This document shows, piece after piece, positions 9,376 through 17,331 of a stretch of DNA of 56,113 nt. The stretch spans positions 1 through 56,113 of the forward strand of contig NZ_JAENKO010000009.1 in assembly GCF_016599145.1 (NCBI RefSeq), given 5' to 3'. The DNA comes from Tomitella cavernea (GTDB lineage: Bacteria > Actinomycetota > Actinomycetes > Mycobacteriales > Mycobacteriaceae). The position numbers were made by a program, and so were the translations under genes. The notes under the pieces were generated by a model. The model was not told the DNA's origin and searched no databases. It saw only the letters and a program-made list of their open reading frames with translations. Numbering within the stretch: position 1 is the first letter of the stretch; each line of letters starts with the position of its first letter.

Positions 9376-10008
9376 ATGGCAGGCGTGGTGGACAACGTGA
9401 TAGGGCAAGTCGAGGCGCATCTTGTAGAGCAGTTCGGCGGGGCGTCCGCAGGCGCCGCGTCGGTGACCTTCCTGGGGCTCGAGCCGATCGTCGTGCAGGC
9501 ATTCGTGGCGGCTGCCCCGAGGCCGAACAGGTCTGCCGCGGGGGACGCTGACACGCTGCTGCACCTGGTCTCCGTCGGGTGCTCGCGCGCGCCGATGGCC
9601 GATCCGACGGAGATGGTCGCTGATCCGCAGCGCGGCCCGCGCGCCGAGATCGTCGTCGTACTGCGCCCCACGGGCGGCGGCGTTCCTGCCGGGCTGCACC
9701 GCTCGGTCGCGGTCCTGGCGGCGGCACCCGCGGTGGAAGGTGTCGTGTTGGCGCCCGACGGGATCGTCGACCTGGCCGAGCCGATGTGGCAGGGGTGCGC
9801 CTTCACCGCGGTGCTGCTCGGCGAGTCGGCTGTGCCGGATCTCACCCTGGGTCAGCCGCGCGACCCGGTGCGGTTCCTCGAGGCGGTACCCATCACCGCC
9901 ACCGAAGCGGCCTGGGTCCGTGTCCGCGGTGCCGATGAGCTGCGTGCGGCGTGGGTCGAGGCGCAGGTCGATCCGCGTGATCCGGGGCGCCGCGCCGTGG
10001 CACTCTGA
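9376..10008 (+). CDS. Suppressor-of-fused (SUFU) domain protein
   Basis: A 210-aa soluble protein resembling the bacterial SUFU-like family, whose biochemical role is unknown. Supporting features are the ...VSVGCSRAPM block, GPRAEIVVVLRPTGGG, LAVLAAAP-type text (SVAVLAAAPAVEGVVLAPDGIVDLAEPMW) and the closing EAVPITATEAAWVRVRGADELRAAW motif. There are no membrane helices. It diverges from the M20 peptidase and is separated from the next gene by an exceptionally strong hairpin, so it is probably monocistronic. The start GTG/ATG near 9376 gives the usual family length. Confidence 0.75.
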   Translation: MAGVVDNVIGQVEAHLVEQFGGASAGAASVTFLGLEPIVVQAFVAAAPRPNRSAAGDADTLLHLVSVGCSRAPMADPTEMVADPQRGPRAEIVVVLRPTGGGVPAGLHRSVAVLAAAPAVEGVVLAPDGIVDLAEPMWQGCAFTAVLLGESAVPDLTLGQPRDPVRFLEAVPITATEAAWVRVRGADELRAAWVEAQVDPRDPGRRAVAL

Positions 10009-10016
10009 CCGGACCG

Positions 10017-10075
10017 CTGCCCCCGTGCGCCGCCCGGTGCGGGCGGCGCACGCACCGGGCGGCGCACGGGGGCAG
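10017..10075 (+). terminator. Perfect 24-bp stem-loop
   Basis: Two perfectly complementary 24-base arms (10017-10040 and 10052-10075) flank an 11-nt loop, 8 nt after the SUFU-domain gene. There is no T-run. It is the longest perfect hairpin in the window and most likely terminates transcription before the PHP gene. Confidence 0.75.
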
Positions 10076-10146
10076 GGCGCCGGCGACAGGGTGCGGTCAC
10101 CGCATGCGCGCGGCGCGATCACGCCGGCGCTGACAGACTGGATCCC

Positions 10147-11052
10147 GTGCGAATCGACCTGCATGCCCACACCACCGCGTCCGACGGCACCACCGCGCCG
10201 CGCGCCCTCGTCGCCGAGGCCGTGACCGCCGGGCTGGACGTGGTCGCGATCACCGACCACGACACCACGGCCGGGTGGTCGGAGGCGACGGAGGCTGCGC
10301 TGTCCGCACCGCGCCCGCTGTCGCTGGTGCGGGGGATGGAATGGTCGTGCGAGGCGCGGGCGGAGCCGGACCGGACTGAGCAGAACAGGCGGGTCTCGGT
10401 GCATCTGCTGTGCTATCTGTTCGATCCCGATGATCCGGCCATAGTCGCGGAAACCGAGCGACTACGGGGCGAGCGTGCGCGCCGCCTGCGCGTGATGGCG
10501 GAGCGTATGGCAGCGGACGGCCTCCCCGTGGACGCGGACGCGCTGTTCGCCGACCCGGGGCGAGTGCCGGGGCGCCCGCACCTGGCGCGGTTTCTGGTCG
10601 ATCGCGGGGTCGTCGAGTCCATGCAGGCCGCGTTCGCCGGTCCGCTGAGCACGGATTCGCCGTACTACGAGCGCAAGCGCGATACCCCGGTCGAGGACGC
10701 GGTGCGCGCGGTGACGGCCGCCGGCGGAGTCACCGTCATCGCCCACCCGCGTGCGCGCAGCCGCGGACCGCTCATGGACATGGCCCAGATCGTGGAACTG
10801 GCGGAGTCCGGCCTGGCAGGCGTGGAGGCCGATCATCTCGATCATGACGCGGACGACCGTGCGTGCCTGCGGGACCTCGCCTCTCGCGCGGGCCTGGTGG
10901 TGACGGGCTCGTCGGACTTCCACGGCGGGAACAAGACGGTACGGCTGGGCGCGGAGCTCACCGCACCCGATCAGTATGCTGCGCTGGTGCAGCGGGCGAA
11001 CGGAATCGACGTGGTGGGCACCTTGCGTGCGTCGGCGGACGAGGGGGCCTGA
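10147..11052 (+). CDS. PHP-domain metal-dependent phosphoesterase
   Basis: A 301-aa protein of the PHP family (TrpH/YciV type). Characterised relatives hydrolyse 3',5'-nucleoside bisphosphates or trim RNA 5' ends. Metal ligands are visible in MRIDLHAHTTASDGT (N-terminus), ITDHDTTAGW, VIAHPRAR and the final SSDFHGGNK. The GTG start at 10147 puts the first ligand motif directly at the N-terminus, as usual. The stop is immediately followed by the GTG of the small membrane protein at 11053, so the two are likely cotranscribed. The exact substrate cannot be read from sequence. Confidence 0.88.
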   Translation: MRIDLHAHTTASDGTTAPRALVAEAVTAGLDVVAITDHDTTAGWSEATEAALSAPRPLSLVRGMEWSCEARAEPDRTEQNRRVSVHLLCYLFDPDDPAIVAETERLRGERARRLRVMAERMAADGLPVDADALFADPGRVPGRPHLARFLVDRGVVESMQAAFAGPLSTDSPYYERKRDTPVEDAVRAVTAAGGVTVIAHPRARSRGPLMDMAQIVELAESGLAGVEADHLDHDADDRACLRDLASRAGLVVTGSSDFHGGNKTVRLGAELTAPDQYAALVQRANGIDVVGTLRASADEGA

Positions 11053-11553
11053 GTGGCGCGGGGGCGGGCGGACTGGGGCACCGGCGGGCGTGCCGGCGGC
11101 GCGATGGAACGCTCCGGCGACGACGACCGGGACCACGGGTTCCAGGGTTACGGGACGCACAACTTCGGGGCTCAGGATCACGAGTGCGCCAACGACGAAG
11201 GGGCCGTGTCCGGCAATGATGGCGCTGCGGCCCCCTATCGTGGGTCGGGCGCGGTGATGGCGGCCCCGGAGGGGCCCGGCCGGGCGGTGCGGGTGCTGCG
11301 TGCGCTCAGCGGCTCGGTCGTCGCCGGGCTGGTGCTGCTCACAATCGGGATCATCGTCGTATCCATCCTGGGCGGCAGGCGCGGCATTCCGGGGCCCGGC
11401 GACGAATCGCTGATCGTGCATCTTGTGGCGAGCGCCGTCGCCCTGCTGGCCCAGCGGTACGCGGACCGCCGCCGCGGTCTCGCGGCGGCGGCGAGTTTGC
11501 TGGTGGTGTTCTGCGTGGCGGGTGCCGTCCTGTGGACTCAATGGTGGGGGTAA
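11053..11553 (+). CDS. Small membrane protein of unknown function
   Basis: A 166-aa product I do not recognise. The first ~75 residues are polar, Gly/Asp-rich and look disordered. Three hydrophobic helices follow: SVVAGLVLLTIGIIVVSIL, LIVHLVASAVALLAQRY and LAAAASLLVVFCVAGAVLW. It begins at a GTG directly after the PHP stop codon with no gap, though internal starts (for example ATG 11104) would also give the membrane part. A short hydrophobic protein next to malic enzyme could be an accessory, but nothing here shows a function. Confidence 0.6.
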   Translation: MARGRADWGTGGRAGGAMERSGDDDRDHGFQGYGTHNFGAQDHECANDEGAVSGNDGAAAPYRGSGAVMAAPEGPGRAVRVLRALSGSVVAGLVLLTIGIIVVSILGGRRGIPGPGDESLIVHLVASAVALLAQRYADRRRGLAAAASLLVVFCVAGAVLWTQWWG

Positions 11554-11601
11554 TCCGCGAAAACGGCGGCTGTAGTGTTGTGCGGGTAACAGGCCCGGGT
11601 G

Positions 11602-11618
11602 GGCCGGGTGACCCGGCC
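11602..11618. promoter_or_regulatory. 17-bp perfect palindrome in the malic enzyme leader
   Basis: GGCCGGGT-G-ACCCGGCC is centred at 11610, 25 bp before the malic enzyme GTG. It can act as an operator in DNA or as a hairpin that could affect the AGGAGA ribosome site downstream. The regulator is unknown. Confidence 0.45.
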
Positions 11619-11642
11619 TGCTGCGAACACGCAGGAGAGTAC

Positions 11643-12899
11643 GTGTCCACTGAATTCGATGCCGTCCACGCTCACCAGCAGACGCTCTCTTCGTTGACCG
11701 CGGAGGAGATCTTCGACGGACATGTCGGCGGCAAGCTGTCGGTGGAGACCACCACGGCACTCGACAACCAGCGGGCGCTGTCGATCGCCTACACACCAGG
11801 AGTGGCCCAGGTGAGCCGGGCCATCGCCGAGGACGACGCGCTGGCACGGCGGTTCACCTGGACCGAACGCCTGGTGGCGGTCGTCTCGGACGGCACCGCA
11901 GTGCTGGGGCTGGGGGACATCGGCCCGCGCGCGTCGCTGCCGGTCATGGAGGGCAAGGCCGCGCTGTTCAAGTCGTTCGCGGGGCTCGACGCGATCCCGA
12001 TCGTGCTCGACACGCACGACCCCGACGAGATCGTCGAGACCCTGGTGCGGATGCGCATGAGCTTCGGCGCCGTCAACCTGGAGGACATCTCGGCGCCGCG
12101 CTGCTTCGAGATCGAGCGGCGCGTCATCGAAGCGCTTGATTGCCCCGTGATGCACGACGACCAGCACGGCACCGCCATCGTGGTGCTCGCGGCGCTCACG
12201 GCGGCGTCCAGGGCCGTGCACCGCGATCTCGCAGGGCTGCGCGTGGTCGTGTCCGGCGCCGGCGCGGCCGGGGTCGCCTGCGTCAACATCCTGCTCGCCG
12301 TCGGGGTGCGGGATCTCACGGTGCTCGATTCGCGCGGCATCGTCTCCGCGGACCGCGCCGATCTGTCCGAGAGCAAGGCGGATCTCGCGGCCCGCACCAA
12401 TGCCGTGGGGCGCACCGGCGGCATCGCCGAGGCGCTCGACGGTGCCGACGTCTACCTGGGGGTGTCCACCGGCACCGTTCCCGAGGAGCTGGTGGCCACG
12501 ATGGCGCCGGAGGCGATCATCTTCGCGTTGTCCAATCCCGATCCGGAGGTGCATCCCGACGTCGCCCACAAGTATGCGGCGGTCGTCGCCACCGGTCGCA
12601 GCGATTTCCCCAACCAGATCAACAACGTACTGGCGTTCCCGGGCGTGTTCCGCGGCGCGCTGGACGTCGGTGCCACCGAGATCACTGAGAACATGAAGGT
12701 CGCCGCGGCACACGCGCTGGTGGACCTCGTCGGGGACGATCTGGCACCGGAGCACATCGTCCCTTCGGCGCTGGACCCCCGGGTGGCACCGGCGGTCGCG
12801 CGCGCAGTGGCTACGGCGGCGGAGGCCGACGGCGTGGCCACCCGGCCGCTGCGGGATCCGGTGGTCGCCGCCGTGCGGAAGGGCGGCACTGCGGGGTGA
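11643..12899 (+). CDS. mez: NAD(P)-dependent malic enzyme
   Basis: Oxidative decarboxylation of malate to pyruvate, linking the TCA cycle with gluconeogenesis and reducing power. The 418-aa protein is of the short bacterial type without a phosphotransacetylase domain. Visible motifs are ALSIAYTPGVAQVSRAIAEDD (substrate site with Tyr), VSDGTAVLGLGDIGP, the metal-binding VMHDDQHGTAIV, the Rossmann GAGAAGVACVNIL, and FALSNPDPEVHP. GTG 11643 is selected over the longer frame because AGGAGA lies 5 bases before it and the product then starts like family members. The stop overlaps the start of the lipoprotein gene (GTGA at 12896). NAD versus NADP preference cannot be decided here. Confidence 0.92.
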   Translation: MSTEFDAVHAHQQTLSSLTAEEIFDGHVGGKLSVETTTALDNQRALSIAYTPGVAQVSRAIAEDDALARRFTWTERLVAVVSDGTAVLGLGDIGPRASLPVMEGKAALFKSFAGLDAIPIVLDTHDPDEIVETLVRMRMSFGAVNLEDISAPRCFEIERRVIEALDCPVMHDDQHGTAIVVLAALTAASRAVHRDLAGLRVVVSGAGAAGVACVNILLAVGVRDLTVLDSRGIVSADRADLSESKADLAARTNAVGRTGGIAEALDGADVYLGVSTGTVPEELVATMAPEAIIFALSNPDPEVHPDVAHKYAAVVATGRSDFPNQINNVLAFPGVFRGALDVGATEITENMKVAAAHALVDLVGDDLAPEHIVPSALDPRVAPAVARAVATAAEADGVATRPLRDPVVAAVRKGGTAG

Positions 12900-13864
12900 G
12901 GTATCGCAGGTCTGCGGCAGCCGCCGCGGCGGTGGTGACGGCGGCAGTGGCGTTGACGGGGTGCAAGTCCACCACGGCGCTGGAACAGGAGTACTCGTCC
13001 ACCCAGGTCGTGGTGGGCTCGGGTGCCTCGGCGGAGAGCCGGATCGTCGCCACCATCTATGCGGAAGCCCTGCGCGGCACGGGTATCGGGGTGTCGACCG
13101 ATCTCGGTGTGGGCGACAGGTTCGATTACGTGCGGGCTCTCGAATCCGGGCGGATCAGCGTCGTCCCGGACGACACCGCGTCACTGCTCGCGTTCTTCCA
13201 GCGCTCGAACGCGCAGAACACCCCGGATTCGGCGCCCGACGCGCAGAAGGCCGGCGGCGAGACCGCGGCCACGTCGGACGAGCCGGGTGCGGTGAGCGCG
13301 GTCGAGGAGGCGCTGAGCCGCGCGTTGCCGCAATACCTCCGGGTATCCGACGCGGCCCTGGCCGAACGCGGTCAGACGTTGATCGTCGACGACGGCACGG
13401 CCCGAAAATGGGATCTGCACAGCGTGTCCGACCTGGCCGCACACTGCGCGGATGCGAATGCGAGCCTGGTGGCCGGGCTCGTCTCGGATGCGCAGGTGCG
13501 CGCTGCGCTGGCGGAGTCCTACGGGTGCACGTTCGCCGTGGTGGATGTCGTAGGCGCTCCCGCCGACGCGGCGGACGCGGTGACGCAGGGACTGTCGGAG
13601 GTCGGCGGCGTGACGACGCTGTCGCCGGCGGCATCGATGGACGGTTTCACCGCCCTGGAAGACGACCATGACTCGCTGCCCGCCGGGAACATCATTCCGA
13701 TGTACCGCACGGCGAGCCTGGGCGACCGCCAGGTCGAGGCGCTCAACAACGTCGCCGGAGAACTGACCACCGACGACCTGGCCGGCATGGTGCGCCGGGT
13801 CGAGGTCGACGGCCGATCGGTGGCGGACGTGGTGGGCGAGTGGCGTGCCCAGCACGGCGTCTGA
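12896..13864 (+). CDS. Lipoprotein of the glycine-betaine/osmoprotectant binding (OpuAC) type
   Basis: A 322-aa exported lipoprotein. A short Arg-rich start leads into a hydrophobic segment and the lipobox LTGC (Cys at residue 23). The mature part follows the OpuAC pattern (VVVGSGASAESRIVATIYAEALRGTGIGVSTDLGVGDRFDYVRALESGRISVVPDDTASLL is the region to examine), with the shortened closing domain NIIPMYRTASLGDRQVEALNNVAGELTTDDLAGM. No ABC permease or ATPase lies beside it, so it may serve a distant transporter or bind a ligand for another purpose. The 4-nt overlap with malic enzyme implies translational coupling, an uncommon partnership. Confidence 0.8.
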   Translation: MRYRRSAAAAAAVVTAAVALTGCKSTTALEQEYSSTQVVVGSGASAESRIVATIYAEALRGTGIGVSTDLGVGDRFDYVRALESGRISVVPDDTASLLAFFQRSNAQNTPDSAPDAQKAGGETAATSDEPGAVSAVEEALSRALPQYLRVSDAALAERGQTLIVDDGTARKWDLHSVSDLAAHCADANASLVAGLVSDAQVRAALAESYGCTFAVVDVVGAPADAADAVTQGLSEVGGVTTLSPAASMDGFTALEDDHDSLPAGNIIPMYRTASLGDRQVEALNNVAGELTTDDLAGMVRRVEVDGRSVADVVGEWRAQHGV

Positions 13865-13879
13865 GCGTCCGTCAGGCCG

Positions 13880-14818
13880 TCAGGCCGTCAGCCGTTCGTG
13901 GAGGAACGCGGCGATCGCGTCCACCGATTCGGCGGCCTGACGGACCAGGCCCGACTGCAACTGGGCCACATGCCACAGCACGGGGGAGACGTCGAAGGTG
14001 ACGTCGATCCCGTTCTTCCGCAGCAGCCGGACATACCGCACGGTGTGGTCGTGCAGCATCTCCCTGGACCCCACCTGCACGTAGGTGGGCGGGAATCCGT
14101 GGGTGTCGGCATGCAGGGGAGCGAAGCCCGGGTCGTCCGCCGGAGCAGCGCCACGGTATGCGTCGCAGGCGGAGCGTACCCATCCGCGTCGCAGGACGGC
14201 GTCGTCCTTCATCGTCGCCGCGTCGGCCCCGGGGTCCACCGCGGGCGCGATGAGGACCAGCGCGACGGGGCCTCGGCCACTGTCGAGCAGCCGGCGCGTG
14301 AGCGCCGCGGCGATGCCGCCGCCGGCGGAGTCCCCGGCCACCGCGATGGACGCCGAATCGCCGCCGTGCTGCCGGGCCAGGTCGGCGAAGGCGGCCTCGG
14401 CGTCGTCGACGGCCGCCGGATACGGGTACTCCGGTGCCAAACGGTAGTCGAGGGAGTAGACGACAGCGCCGGTGCCCCGTGCCAGCCGTGCGGTCAGCGG
14501 ACGGTGCGTCCGCGGCGATCCGGCGACGAAGCCGCCGCCGTGCAGATAGAGCACGGCGGCCGTCGGCTCCGCCGGGGCGGCCGGGCCCGCCGCGACGATG
14601 CCGTCGCCGGCCGGCGGGGTTGCGGTGAACCGTTCCGCCGGTCGGCCGCCCAGGCGGACCGTGTCCCGGTGCACGTCGCGGACCACCGGCTGCACGCCGG
14701 ATGCGAGGTCGAGCAGGCGGCGTTGCCAGGCTACCGGCATGCGGTCGTTGAGGATCGTCCGGTAAACGGGCCGTAGCGCGGTCTCGACCAGGCGCGGCGG
14801 CAGTGCGAATGCGGGCAC
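13880..14818 (-). CDS. HSL-type alpha/beta hydrolase (LipR/LipI-like esterase)
   Basis: A 312-aa cytosolic esterase of the hormone-sensitive-lipase family. It has the oxyanion motif LYLHGGGFVAGSP, the nucleophile motif VAGDSAGGGIA, and catalytic Asp/His in FDVSPVLWHVAQL. It is the third gene of a minus-strand set after the BVMO and SDR genes, separated from the SDR by only 28 bp. This matches the mymA-type combination in M. tuberculosis (monooxygenase MymA, LipR, SDR). A likely role is hydrolysing esters produced when the monooxygenase inserts oxygen into ketones (inference from context). Three GTCAG repeats of 8 bp (13871-13893) lie across the end of the gene. Confidence 0.88.
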   Translation of the reverse strand: MPAFALPPRLVETALRPVYRTILNDRMPVAWQRRLLDLASGVQPVVRDVHRDTVRLGGRPAERFTATPPAGDGIVAAGPAAPAEPTAAVLYLHGGGFVAGSPRTHRPLTARLARGTGAVVYSLDYRLAPEYPYPAAVDDAEAAFADLARQHGGDSASIAVAGDSAGGGIAAALTRRLLDSGRGPVALVLIAPAVDPGADAATMKDDAVLRRGWVRSACDAYRGAAPADDPGFAPLHADTHGFPPTYVQVGSREMLHDHTVRYVRLLRKNGIDVTFDVSPVLWHVAQLQSGLVRQAAESVDAIAAFLHERLTA

Positions 14819-14846
14819 GGTGGTGTGCAGTCCTTACCGGTCGGCG

Positions 14847-15704
14847 TCAGCGGGCCTCGGATGAGGAGGCGGCGCCCTGCGGTTTGGGCATCAGCAGCCC
14901 TGTGACCGTGGAGACGACGCGCTGGTAGCCGGACCCCGTGAGCCGGACGAACAGGTCCAGGGCCCGGGCGTCGAGGCCGATGAGGACGCGTCCGCGGTCC
15001 GCGTCGACCCCCTTGAGGATGCGGCGTGCGGCGGCCTCGGGGCTGGTGTGGGCCAGGTAGCGGTCGAAGAACTGGGCGAAATCGCGCTGCTGGTAACCCT
15101 CCGCAGTGGTGCTGTTGCGGGCGATCGCGGTCTTGATGCCTCCGGGATGCACACAGGTGACCCGGATGGGCCGTCCGGCAGCGAGCATCTCCTGGCGCAA
15201 TGCTTCGGTGAACCCGCGCACCGCGAACTTGGCCGCGTTGTAGGCGCTCTGGCCGGGGATGGCGAGGAGCCCGAAAAGGCTCGACGTGTTGACGATGTGC
15301 CCGTCGCCGGACTCGATGAGATAGGGCAGGAACGCCTTGGTGCCGTTGACGACGCCCCAGAAGTCCACGTCCATGACGCGCTCGATGTCTTTGAACTCGG
15401 AGATCTCCACCTCGCCGGTGAAGGCGATCCCCGCGTTGTTGAAGACCAGGTTGACGGTGCCGAAATGCGCGTTGACCGCCGCGGCGTAGTCGATGACGGC
15501 CTCACGCTGGGTCACGTCGAGGGGCGCCGAGTGGACGTCCGCGCCGAGCTGCTCGGCCTGCCGGACGGTTTCGGTCAGGCCCAGGGTGTCCATGTCGGAC
15601 AGCGCGAGCCGCGCTCCGCCTTGCGCCAGTTGGAGGGCGAGTGCCCGCCCGATGCCGGAGCCCGCGCCGGTGACCACTGCCACTTTGCCTGCGATGTCGG
15701 TCAT
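14847..15704 (-). CDS. Short-chain dehydrogenase/reductase
   Basis: A 285-aa NAD(P)-dependent SDR of the classical type, acting on an alcohol or ketone. It carries the cofactor motif VTGAGSGIGRAL, the NNAG motif, Ser in VNTSSLFG and the catalytic pair SAYNAAK. The C-terminal tail (about 25 residues longer than a minimal SDR) resembles the Rv3085/Rv1245c type. ATG 15704 is fixed by the ATGA overlap with the stop of the monooxygenase gene, so both are translated from one mRNA. It probably supplies or consumes the ketone for the BVMO. Confidence 0.9.
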   Translation of the reverse strand: MTDIAGKVAVVTGAGSGIGRALALQLAQGGARLALSDMDTLGLTETVRQAEQLGADVHSAPLDVTQREAVIDYAAAVNAHFGTVNLVFNNAGIAFTGEVEISEFKDIERVMDVDFWGVVNGTKAFLPYLIESGDGHIVNTSSLFGLLAIPGQSAYNAAKFAVRGFTEALRQEMLAAGRPIRVTCVHPGGIKTAIARNSTTAEGYQQRDFAQFFDRYLAHTSPEAAARRILKGVDADRGRVLIGLDARALDLFVRLTGSGYQRVVSTVTGLLMPKPQGAASSSEAR

Positions 15705-17251
15705 GATGCGTTCTCCTCGAGGGTCGCGCCGGCACGGTCGCGGCCGGTCGGTCGGGTGGTCAGGTGGTAGGCGTCCAGATCGAAGCGCCTGGTGCTGCGG
15801 CGGAAATCGAAGGTGAATCCGGGCCACAGTGTGGTGTTGTTGCCGTGGCTGTCCAGATACCAGCTGGCGCAGCCGCCCGTCATCCACACCGACGGGCCCA
15901 GTTGGTCCTGGAGCTTGCGGTTGAAGTCGTCCTGCACGTCACCGCGCACTTCCACCGACGCGAGGCCGCGCCGGTGCATGGTGGCAACCGCGTCGACGAC
16001 GTAGTTGATCTGGGATTCGATCATGTAGACCATCGAGCTGTGGCCGAGGCCGGTATTGGGGCCCACCATGAAGAACATGTTGGGGAAGCCGGCCACCGTG
16101 GTGCCCTTGTAGGCCTGCATGCCGATGCGGCGCCACGTCTGCGCCAGCGAAGCGCCGGAACGGCCGCGGATCACCTCGAAGGTGGGCGAGTCGGTGACGT
16201 GGAATCCGGTGGCCACGATCAGCGCGTCCACGGGGCGCTCAGTGCCGTCGGCGGTGATGATCGAGTGGGCGGCGACCTCCTTGACGGGGTCGGTGACCAC
16301 GTCGACGTCGTTCCGGTCGAGGGCGGGGTAGTAGTCGTTGGAGATCAGCATGCGCTTGCAGCCGATGGTGAAGTCCGGCGTCACCTTGCGGCGCAGCGTG
16401 CGGTCTTTGATGCCGCGGCGCAGATGCAATAGTGCTGCGAGTTGCAGCGGCTTGAGCAGTGCGGGCACGTGGGCGAGACCCACCACCTGGGTTTCGCGCA
16501 TGGCGTAGACCCCGGCGCGGGCCAGCCGCTGGAAACCGGGGACGTGCCGGAAGGCGAACCGTTCGGCGGGGGAGTAGCGACGGTCCGCGCGCGGCATGAC
16601 CCAGGGTGCGGTGCGCTGGTAGACGTCCAGGTGGGCGACGTCGGCCGCGATCGACGGGACGATCTGGATGGCCGACGCGCCGGTGCCGATGATCGCCACG
16701 CGTTTGCCGGTGAGGTCCGCGTCGTGGTTCCACCGCGAAGAATGGAAGAGCTCGCCTTGGAATCCGGCGATCCCCTTGATGTCCGGGAGCGCGGGTTCGC
16801 ACAGTGCGCCGACCGCCGCGATGACGGCGTCGGCCGTGTAGTCACCGTCGGTGGTCTGCACCTGCCAGCACGCGCCGTCACTGTCCCAATCCGCGCCGAG
16901 CACTTCGACGCCGAACCGGTGCCGGCCCAGCACGCCGGAGCGCTCCGCGACCGAGCGGATGTAGGCCTGAATCTCACCTTGGCGCGAGAACGACCGCGAC
17001 CAGTCCGGGTTCAGCGCGAACGAGTACGAGTACAGCTGCGACGGCACGTCGCAGGCGGCCCCCGGGTAGGTGTTGTCCCGCCAGGTGCCGCCCACCTCCG
17101 GCCCCCTCTCGAGGACGAGGAAGTCCCCCTGACCCGCCTCGTCGAGCTTGATGGCGGCACCGAGCCCGGCGAACCCGCTGCCGATGATGAGCGTGCGGAC
17201 GTGCCGGGGCGCGGTGCGGCCGCCCGCGCCGCCCTTGGTCGCTGTGGTCAT
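15701..17251 (-). CDS. Baeyer-Villiger/flavin-containing monooxygenase (MymA-like)
   Basis: A 516-aa FAD- and NADPH-dependent monooxygenase that inserts an oxygen atom next to a ketone or into another soft substrate. Shown by the first dinucleotide motif IIGSGFAGLGAA, the second Rossmann motif IIGTGASAIQI, and the type-I BVMO fingerprint F-x-G-x3-H-x3-W in FQGELFHSSRW. NMFFMVGPNTGLGHSS near the end is also typical. ATG 17251 lies six bases after a near-consensus -10 box, giving a leaderless or nearly leaderless message. It heads the BVMO-SDR-esterase operon and diverges from a TetR gene whose operators overlap its promoter, so it is probably repressed until a lipid or ketone inducer appears. 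Confidence 0.93.
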   Translation of the reverse strand: MTTATKGGAGGRTAPRHVRTLIIGSGFAGLGAAIKLDEAGQGDFLVLERGPEVGGTWRDNTYPGAACDVPSQLYSYSFALNPDWSRSFSRQGEIQAYIRSVAERSGVLGRHRFGVEVLGADWDSDGACWQVQTTDGDYTADAVIAAVGALCEPALPDIKGIAGFQGELFHSSRWNHDADLTGKRVAIIGTGASAIQIVPSIAADVAHLDVYQRTAPWVMPRADRRYSPAERFAFRHVPGFQRLARAGVYAMRETQVVGLAHVPALLKPLQLAALLHLRRGIKDRTLRRKVTPDFTIGCKRMLISNDYYPALDRNDVDVVTDPVKEVAAHSIITADGTERPVDALIVATGFHVTDSPTFEVIRGRSGASLAQTWRRIGMQAYKGTTVAGFPNMFFMVGPNTGLGHSSMVYMIESQINYVVDAVATMHRRGLASVEVRGDVQDDFNRKLQDQLGPSVWMTGGCASWYLDSHGNNTTLWPGFTFDFRRSTRRFDLDAYHLTTRPTGRDRAGATLEENAS

Positions 17252-17257
17252 GCCTCG

Positions 17258-17286
17258 AATCTAGAACGCTATTGAACTTGAGTCAA
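17258..17286 (-). promoter_or_regulatory. Promoter of the BVMO operon
   Basis: On the minus strand -35 TTGACT (17286-17281), a 17-bp spacer and -10 TAGATT (17263-17258) precede the ATG at 17251. The start of transcription would fall on or beside the start codon. Operator 1 covers the -35 box and part of the spacer. Confidence 0.7.
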
Positions 17287-17289
17287 TAG
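17269..17289. promoter_or_regulatory. TetR operator 1 (CTATTGA-N7-TCAATAG)
   Basis: A perfect inverted repeat with 7-bp arms and a 7-bp centre, between the divergent BVMO and tetR genes. Its core TTGAACTTGAGTCAA resembles operator 2 at 17304-17318 and the element at 37719-37734. Placement over the -35 of the BVMO promoter is typical of TetR repression. Confidence 0.65.
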
Positions 17290-17303
17290 CAGGAGCGCGG
17301 TAA

Positions 17304-17318
17304 TTGACTTCGAGTCAG
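17304..17318. promoter_or_regulatory. TetR operator 2 (TGACT-TCG-AGTCA core)
   Basis: An inverted repeat with 5-bp arms (17305-17309 and 17313-17317), 35 bp from operator 1 centre to centre and sharing TTGA and GAGTCA with it. It lies immediately upstream of the TAGAAT -10 box (17319-17324) that would drive tetR, giving autorepression. Confidence 0.6.
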
Positions 17319-17331
17319 TAGAATGACGCCC

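Noticed and set aside
13871-13893. Triple GTCAGGCC repeat as a regulatory array
   Set aside because: It lies at the convergent end of the esterase gene with only three short units; likely slippage.
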